Assembly: GCA_027924645.1 (NCBI GenBank)
Contig: BSBN01000047.1
Span: forward strand, 1,178,001 to 1,242,000
DNA: 64,000 nt
From: Cunninghamia lanceolata
Taxonomy: Eukaryota > Streptophyta > Pinopsida > Cupressales > Cupressaceae
Direction: 5' to 3'
The first letter of the stretch is position 1. Every line of letters starts with the position of its first letter. The notes beneath the pieces were generated by a model that saw only the letters and a program-made list of their open reading frames with translations, was not told the origin of the DNA and searched no databases. This document shows positions 59,381-64,000 of this stretch, piece after piece. Made by a program: the position numbers and the translations under genes.

Positions 59381-60184
59381 TTATCCCTTGTCCAGCTTCC
59401 TTAACTTTGAAGCATTTCTTGGACTACTTCCATATACGATCTGGAATGGTGATTTACCTGTGCTCCTATTGACAGAATTGTTGTAAGCAAATTCTGCCTG
59501 TGGTAAAATCAAATCCCATCCCTTGGGTTTATCTCCTACTAAGCATCGTAGTAGGTTACTCAAACTCCTATTCACCACTTTCGTCTGTCCATCAGTCTGT
59601 GGATGGTGTGTAGAACTGAACTTCAAATCCATCTTCAAATTCGTCCACAATGTCCTCCAGAAATAACCAACAAACTTGGTATCTCGATCTGAAACTATGC
59701 TCTTAGGTAGACCATGTAGTCTCACCACCTCCTTAAAAAATAACTCTGTAATATGAACAGCATCATTAGTCTTCTTACAAGGAATAAATTGTGCCATATT
59801 TGAGAATCTATCCACCACCACAAAAATGGAATCATATTCTCTCTGTGTCTGTGGTAAACCAAGAACAAAATCCATACTGATATCATCCCATGGCTTCTCT
59901 AGTACAAGTAATGGCTGATATAGCCTTGTATTCTGACTTGTTCCTTTTGCCATTTGACACACTCTACAACTTTGCACAAATTTCCTCACATCCTACTACA
60001 GTTGTGGCCAATAATAATGCTCACCAACAATAGAAATGGTCTTATCTCGACCAAAATATCTAGCGAATCTCCCGCTATGCTTCTCCTTAATCAGGTTCTC
60101 TCTCATGGAACTCCTTGGAATGCACAACTGACTTCCTCTAAACAACATGTCATCTTGGATTATGAAATCCAACCATTTTGTCCT
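59381..60184 (-). pseudogene. chromovirus 3 integrase, Glu-to-Lys in the DDE triad
   Basis: 59989-59381 is a 202-codon open stretch: '[20 protein letters not shown]' (zinc Cys pair), '[15 protein letters not shown]' (first Asp), '[14 protein letters not shown]' (second Asp) and, 35 residues on, [10 protein letters not shown], where the family has DGQTE. The third catalytic residue is therefore Lys, as in chromovirus 2. Upstream, 60184-59996 gives the His-containing half ('EKHSGRFARYFGRDKT', where the second zinc His of GHFG is Tyr), separated by a TAG near 59994. Confidence 0.88.
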
Positions 60185-61496
60185 TGTTGAATGCAAATAA
60201 TATTGAGAGGGGGGTTGAATCAGTATTCTTAGAAACTTTTTAATCACACATTCATTAATCCACTTACCAAATTTAATAACATGAAAGTAAAGTAAACATG
60301 AGAGGAGTAGCCACAAATTCATAACACATAGGCACCAAGATTTTACATGGAAAACCCAAAAAGGGAAAATCTACGGTGAGTGTTAGCTCACAATATATTA
60401 TGATAGCAATATCTAATTACATGAAGGCTCACTACCTTAGGGCTCACTGCCCAAGGACTCACTGTCCAAGAAGTGCTCACTACAAAAAGGCTCACTACTA
60501 GAAAGATAGAAGAAAAGATGGAAGAAGGATTGGGTCACTGCCAAAAGAAGACTGTTACAGGTGCATCTACAAAATGCTGAAATGTATTGTACCAATATGC
60601 TCAATATACAGATTCAAAGGTCTTGATACTATCTGCCCTGCTTTACTGCTCTTCTTTACATATACTCATATTTTCTTCCCTTATTATCCTTTTCTTCTTT
60701 GCAAACTACTTTAGATTACACATATATCGAATTCACACACTTTCCACACACACCCATACTTCCAACACTGAAATCTATCAAATATCTAATAAGATTCATC
60801 TCACAATCAGGTTGGCAACCTAGACATGAAACGTGTAGACAAGTGTTGTACCTTGTCGGCTTGATCTTGTGCTCAAATAGGAATGTGGATCCAAAAATAC
60901 ATACAATAGTCTTCATATAGGTCGGCACCAAACATTCAACCACTTAGATTGATTGTTCAAACAATATATCTTCTTTGCAAATAGATCTAACATGCTTGTC
61001 GGCTTGTCCCTTAAGAACACACTTGACCAATTCAACTGTCACATCATAACTTCTACTGTAGACCGTATTAGACTCTAAAAATCATACCCAACATTTATCA
61101 TTGACCTCTTAGCATACCTTCAGAACCACAAACCAAAATATGCCATAGCGGAGGAATGCAGACCCTTTTACTCTGGTACTATGCAATGTTCTTGACTTAA
61201 CTCTATTCGCCTAGACTTAGCTATTTCATCATATGACTTCAGGAGGAAGTTAGGACTTGCACACTGGAACATGTGATCACTAGGTAGCTATGAACAACAT
61301 ACCTAAACCGCAAGTAATGATCTTCAACTACGTAGGCATACTGACCCAATCTCTGACACCTACTCTGCATAGTGCCCATACTTAGTCATTTATTCTTCCA
61401 GAGTAAAGTCTCTTTGCCATGTCGGTGGAATCTCTTTTCTTTGTTGCCATCAATGACAACATTCAACATTCATTAGAGCACCGTCTCTTGCCAACA
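60185..61496 (-). repeat. 3' LTR of the right-edge copia element (1312 bp)
   Basis: On the minus strand it runs from TGTTGGCAAGAGACGG to ...TTGCATTCAACA. Contains short tandem 'aggctcact(a/g)c' repeats around 60425-60500. Non-coding. Confidence 0.8.
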
Positions 61497-61600
61497 ATCT
61501 CCCCCTTTGGCATTGATGGCAACACTTAGTGAAAAATGCTCATCTGCTCCCCCTTACTATATACACTCTACTTTTCTTCTCCCCCTTTGACATCAATGGA
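61497..61600 (-). other. polypurine tract with two extra copies
   Basis: AAAGGGGGAGAT on the minus strand abuts the LTR (61497-61508). Similar tracts recur near 61541 (AAGGGGGAGC) and 61581 (AAAGGGGGAGAAG); the first and third are also followed by the related CAT(T/C)(G/A)ATGG context. Confidence 0.75.
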
Positions 61601-61743
61601 AAAGGTGTATGTACATGAGTCAAAATTGTGTCAAAACTGTAAAAATTGTCATACTCTGTTGTAACTTGTCAAATCAATTTGTTGCATATGAAAGAATATC
61701 ATTGTACACAATCTTTAATTGTGTTAACTCTCCAATCCACTTA

Positions 61744-63992
61744 TTTTAAGCACTATTCAAAATTAGGATGTTCTCATTTACTTGGAATACTAGATCTTTT
61801 GCCTTCTTCATGCTGATAGACATGTTAGTTGTTTCCTGAACCTTTAAGGCTTCTGCAACTAGACTTGTCATGAACTCAATTTTAGAGCTTATCATCCTTC
61901 TCAGCAGGCACATTTTGTTTTTAATTTCTTCTTGTCTACTGAGCAAACTACTTATGTTGTTTTGAATGTTTACAACTTGTATTTCTATGCTGTTGATTGA
62001 GTCAACTGCTGGATTAAAGGTCTTAGAAATATTTGTAAGTTGAAGCTTCATGCTTTTGACCTTCTCTTCTATTTCCTTAGTGGTCTTAGGCCATGACAAA
62101 AAAAAATTGCATATATCACAGGCTTCCTTGATTGCATTCTCCATATTTTTTATACTATTTTCTAACAAAATTTTGTCACTGTTTAACTTGATTTTTAACT
62201 CTACTAGTCTTTTATCTTCAAATTCCTTTTAACCTTAATGTCGGAAGATTTTTCAAAGGACTCAAAATGAGTACTTATAGAATTTATCAGACCTTTGAGC
62301 TAATTATATGATGACATTGATGTATCTTTTGGGTATGAGGGTATCATCTTTTTTAGAATACCGAATGCTTCATCAATGAGTTCGTTGCCCTGTATATATT
62401 TTTAGAATTTCTTCCTGAGCATTTGCTTGCATAGATGATACCAATTTGAATTTCTCTATCGGAGACAAAGAATTCAGATTTATTGGTCCTTGTAGAAACC
62501 GGGTAAGTCTAGGATCATGCACTTTGTTGCTTTTCCAAAAATTTTGCAGCAGCGTCTCTTGCCACTTTTTCTTCACCAAGTGAAACTTTCTTTCTTTTCT
62601 TCTCTTATGCTACCTTTTCTATCTCTACTTCAGTTGTGGCTTCTATAATGGATGAGGTCCTTATTCTTTTTCTGGGGCTAGATGCTAGTTTTTCCATTTT
62701 TGATTTCTCATCTTTCCTTTCTGGAGTGCTTGATGTCCATTCCATCGAAGCACTTACGGACTTTAATCCTCCTGCTTTGGTTTTTGCTTTATTGTTCCTC
62801 TAATGTTTTTTCTGATTGCTCAGGTTCCATAGACATTCTGGAAGATAATTCTGAGAATGTCCCAAATCTGCTCTCTTTGAGATCATTAGGTTTGCTTAGT
62901 AGTGCATCAGCTAATTTAGTCAAAACATCTTCTGCAACTTCATATCCTAATGCAGGGACCCATACAGTTCTTGGTTCCATAGCTTCCATGAAGCATTTGT
63001 CTTTGTATACCATGAATACAATGTCCTTTTCATACTTTATCACTACCTTTTTTAGGTATCTGAATTCTACATAACATTTTCTTTTGAAAGTTCTTGAAAT
63101 ATTCCCATAAGATTTCATTCTGCTTGTTCACATTACCCAAACTCTACAAGTGATTTCTTATTTGAGTGGCTACTGGTGTGTGATCAAGCCAGACAATATT
63201 TCCTAAACCAGGTAGCTCTCTCAGGAAGTAGAAGATTAGACAAGTAATCAATGTTCCATATTTGAAAGGATGATTAGTCTCTTTTGTTCTTTTCAAGTTC
63301 TCCATTAGTTCACTCCAGAGCAATTCACATAGGTCATAATCCGTATTATTTTTTATCATGTCATATGTTATGTATATGGCTGGTGCAGACATAGAATTTT
63401 CCTTGTTGGAAAAGTATATTTTGTATCCAATAATCATTGATGCAAATCTGACAGTCAGATTCTTAATATCATTTACTGTAAGGGCATTCTTATCAAATTT
63501 GGCTCTTGTTAGCTGTATTACCACAATTTTCTTCATTTTCTTTACACCTAGAACCCTTCCAAAGGAGCTCATACTAGTTACATCTTTGATAGCTTCTTTA
63601 GTTATCATATAAGGTTCATCAAGCCATAGAAACTCATCATGAATTTTGCTTAGAATAAGCTTAACGCATGCATCATTTGGGATCATGGGAAAATCCAACT
63701 AGGTGTCTAATTTCTTTTCTCCTAGAACTTTATATTCATCTTTCAACAAAATATCCACAATAGTCAGTTCGTCCAAGTACAATTTTCCTAGATTCATGTG
63801 ATCATATTCCTCTAGACTGATATGAATGTATGCTCTAACATCTTCCATATGTATAACTCCATGTGGAGTAATTGAGAATGCCCCTATAGGATTATTTTCT
63901 AGTGATTTGGAGAAATGTTTCTTAAACTTGGGGCAAGGATTTTCTGCTATCTCGATTACTTGAGGAGTAAACATTTTCCCAGAATAATTCAA
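61744..63992 (-). pseudogene. gene D: extra ORF between copia pol and the 3' LTR, unrecognised
   Basis: Broken ORF read from the right edge (the start may lie beyond it) to TAA at 61743. Pieces: 63992-63699, then in frame past a TAG, 63698-63144, 63118-62789, a basic piece with nuclear-signal-like SPRKRIRTS and EKKRKKV (62788-62540), 62579-62373, and a coiled coil 62168-61746. The N-terminal part is helical, with 'YMITKEAIKDVTS', 'LTVNDIKNLTVRFASMIIG', 'YDLCELLWSELMENLKRTK' and 'FKYGTLITCLIFYFLREL'. I see no signal peptide or membrane anchor, so this is not an obvious envelope protein. The order (helical N-terminus, basic/acidic linker, coiled coil) parallels cargo genes A-C. Role unknown. 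Confidence 0.6.
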
Positions 63993-64000
63993 TTTTCATA

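Larger units (their letters stand above)
57962..60184 (-). mobile_element. gypsy chromovirus 3, same family as chromovirus 2, truncated here
   Basis: LTR 57962-58812 matches the LTRs of chromovirus 2 (first base changed, CGATGAAGGGGG). The internal part matches 23900-25300 of that copy in order: chromodomain linker, integrase. Homology stops at 60184, where a copia LTR begins; chromovirus 2 continues at that point with GTCCAAAG. The rest of the element probably lies beyond the right edge, past the copia insertion. Confidence 0.88.
60185..64000 (-). mobile_element. copia element, 3' part (LTR, polypurine tract, extra ORF)
   Basis: The LTR spans 60185-61496 (plus strand TGTTGAATGC... to ...TTGCCAACA). 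The polypurine tract follows, then an ORF read on the minus strand towards it. Pol, gag and the other LTR would lie to the right of the window. It inserted into chromovirus 3 after GTCCT (60180-60184), the expected target duplication. The LTR edge resembles that at 2149. Confidence 0.8.

Noticed and set aside
61744..63992. Envelope gene of a retrovirus-like copia element
   Set aside because: No signal peptide, no transmembrane anchor and no cleavage motif seen; called an unrecognised extra ORF instead.

Overview
The window looks like nuclear DNA from a seed plant with a large, repeat-rich genome. The reasons are nested Ty1/copia and Ty3/gypsy LTR retrotransposons with plant initiator-Met tRNA primer sites, chromodomain-bearing gypsy polyproteins, a plant-type hAT transposase and an F-box/kelch-like gene. 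A gymnosperm would fit the density of old elements, but that is inference and no species is claimed. I see no rRNA, tRNA, CRISPR array or operon. Nearly every reading frame is broken, so almost everything here is relic.

Layout. 1-2.6 kb: 5' end of a minus-strand copia element (gag, primer site, LTR edge). 4.3-6.46 kb: plus-strand gypsy relic that has lost RT, RNase H and integrase. 7340-22734: minus-strand copia element with matching target-site duplications (TSDs), split by a complete 11.5 kb gypsy chromovirus (7803-19321, 3.15 kb LTRs, TSD TAAAT). 23048-29409: second complete chromovirus (0.85 kb LTRs, TSD GTTGT). 30206-52348: a giant hAT element (below). 54.7-55.7 kb: F-box pseudogene. 57962-60184: a third chromovirus, same family as the second, interrupted at 60185 by a copia element whose 3' LTR, polypurine tract and an extra ORF run to the window end.

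The most interesting region is 30206-52348. It has hAT-type ends (CAGGGAT... and CAGAGAT...) and flanking 8-bp repeats GTTATACA / GTCATACA. Both ends carry an array of a GGCGAA(T/A)-like motif repeated 12-13 times at a near-constant 42-bp pitch. At the right end lies a degraded hAT transposase (ZNF862/KIAA1586-like, minus strand). Between the ends, on the plus strand, lie three large intronless, diverged members (A, B, C; about 1100-1280 codons each) of a protein family I do not recognise: a mostly helical N-terminal region with a conserved signature, a charged linker and a helical or coiled-coil C-terminus. Copy C also has a G-patch-like motif. A and B are interrupted almost only by TAG codons (18 of 21 internal stops).

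A broken ORF of similar general layout (D, 61744-63992) sits between pol and the 3' LTR of the copia element at the right edge, the place where some copia elements carry an extra ORF. My reading is a cargo-carrying giant hAT transposon, now decayed, with a repeat-borne protein family that may be shared with a copia lineage. The ends, target duplications and arrays are read from the sequence. Mobility, cargo function and the A-C to D relationship are inference.
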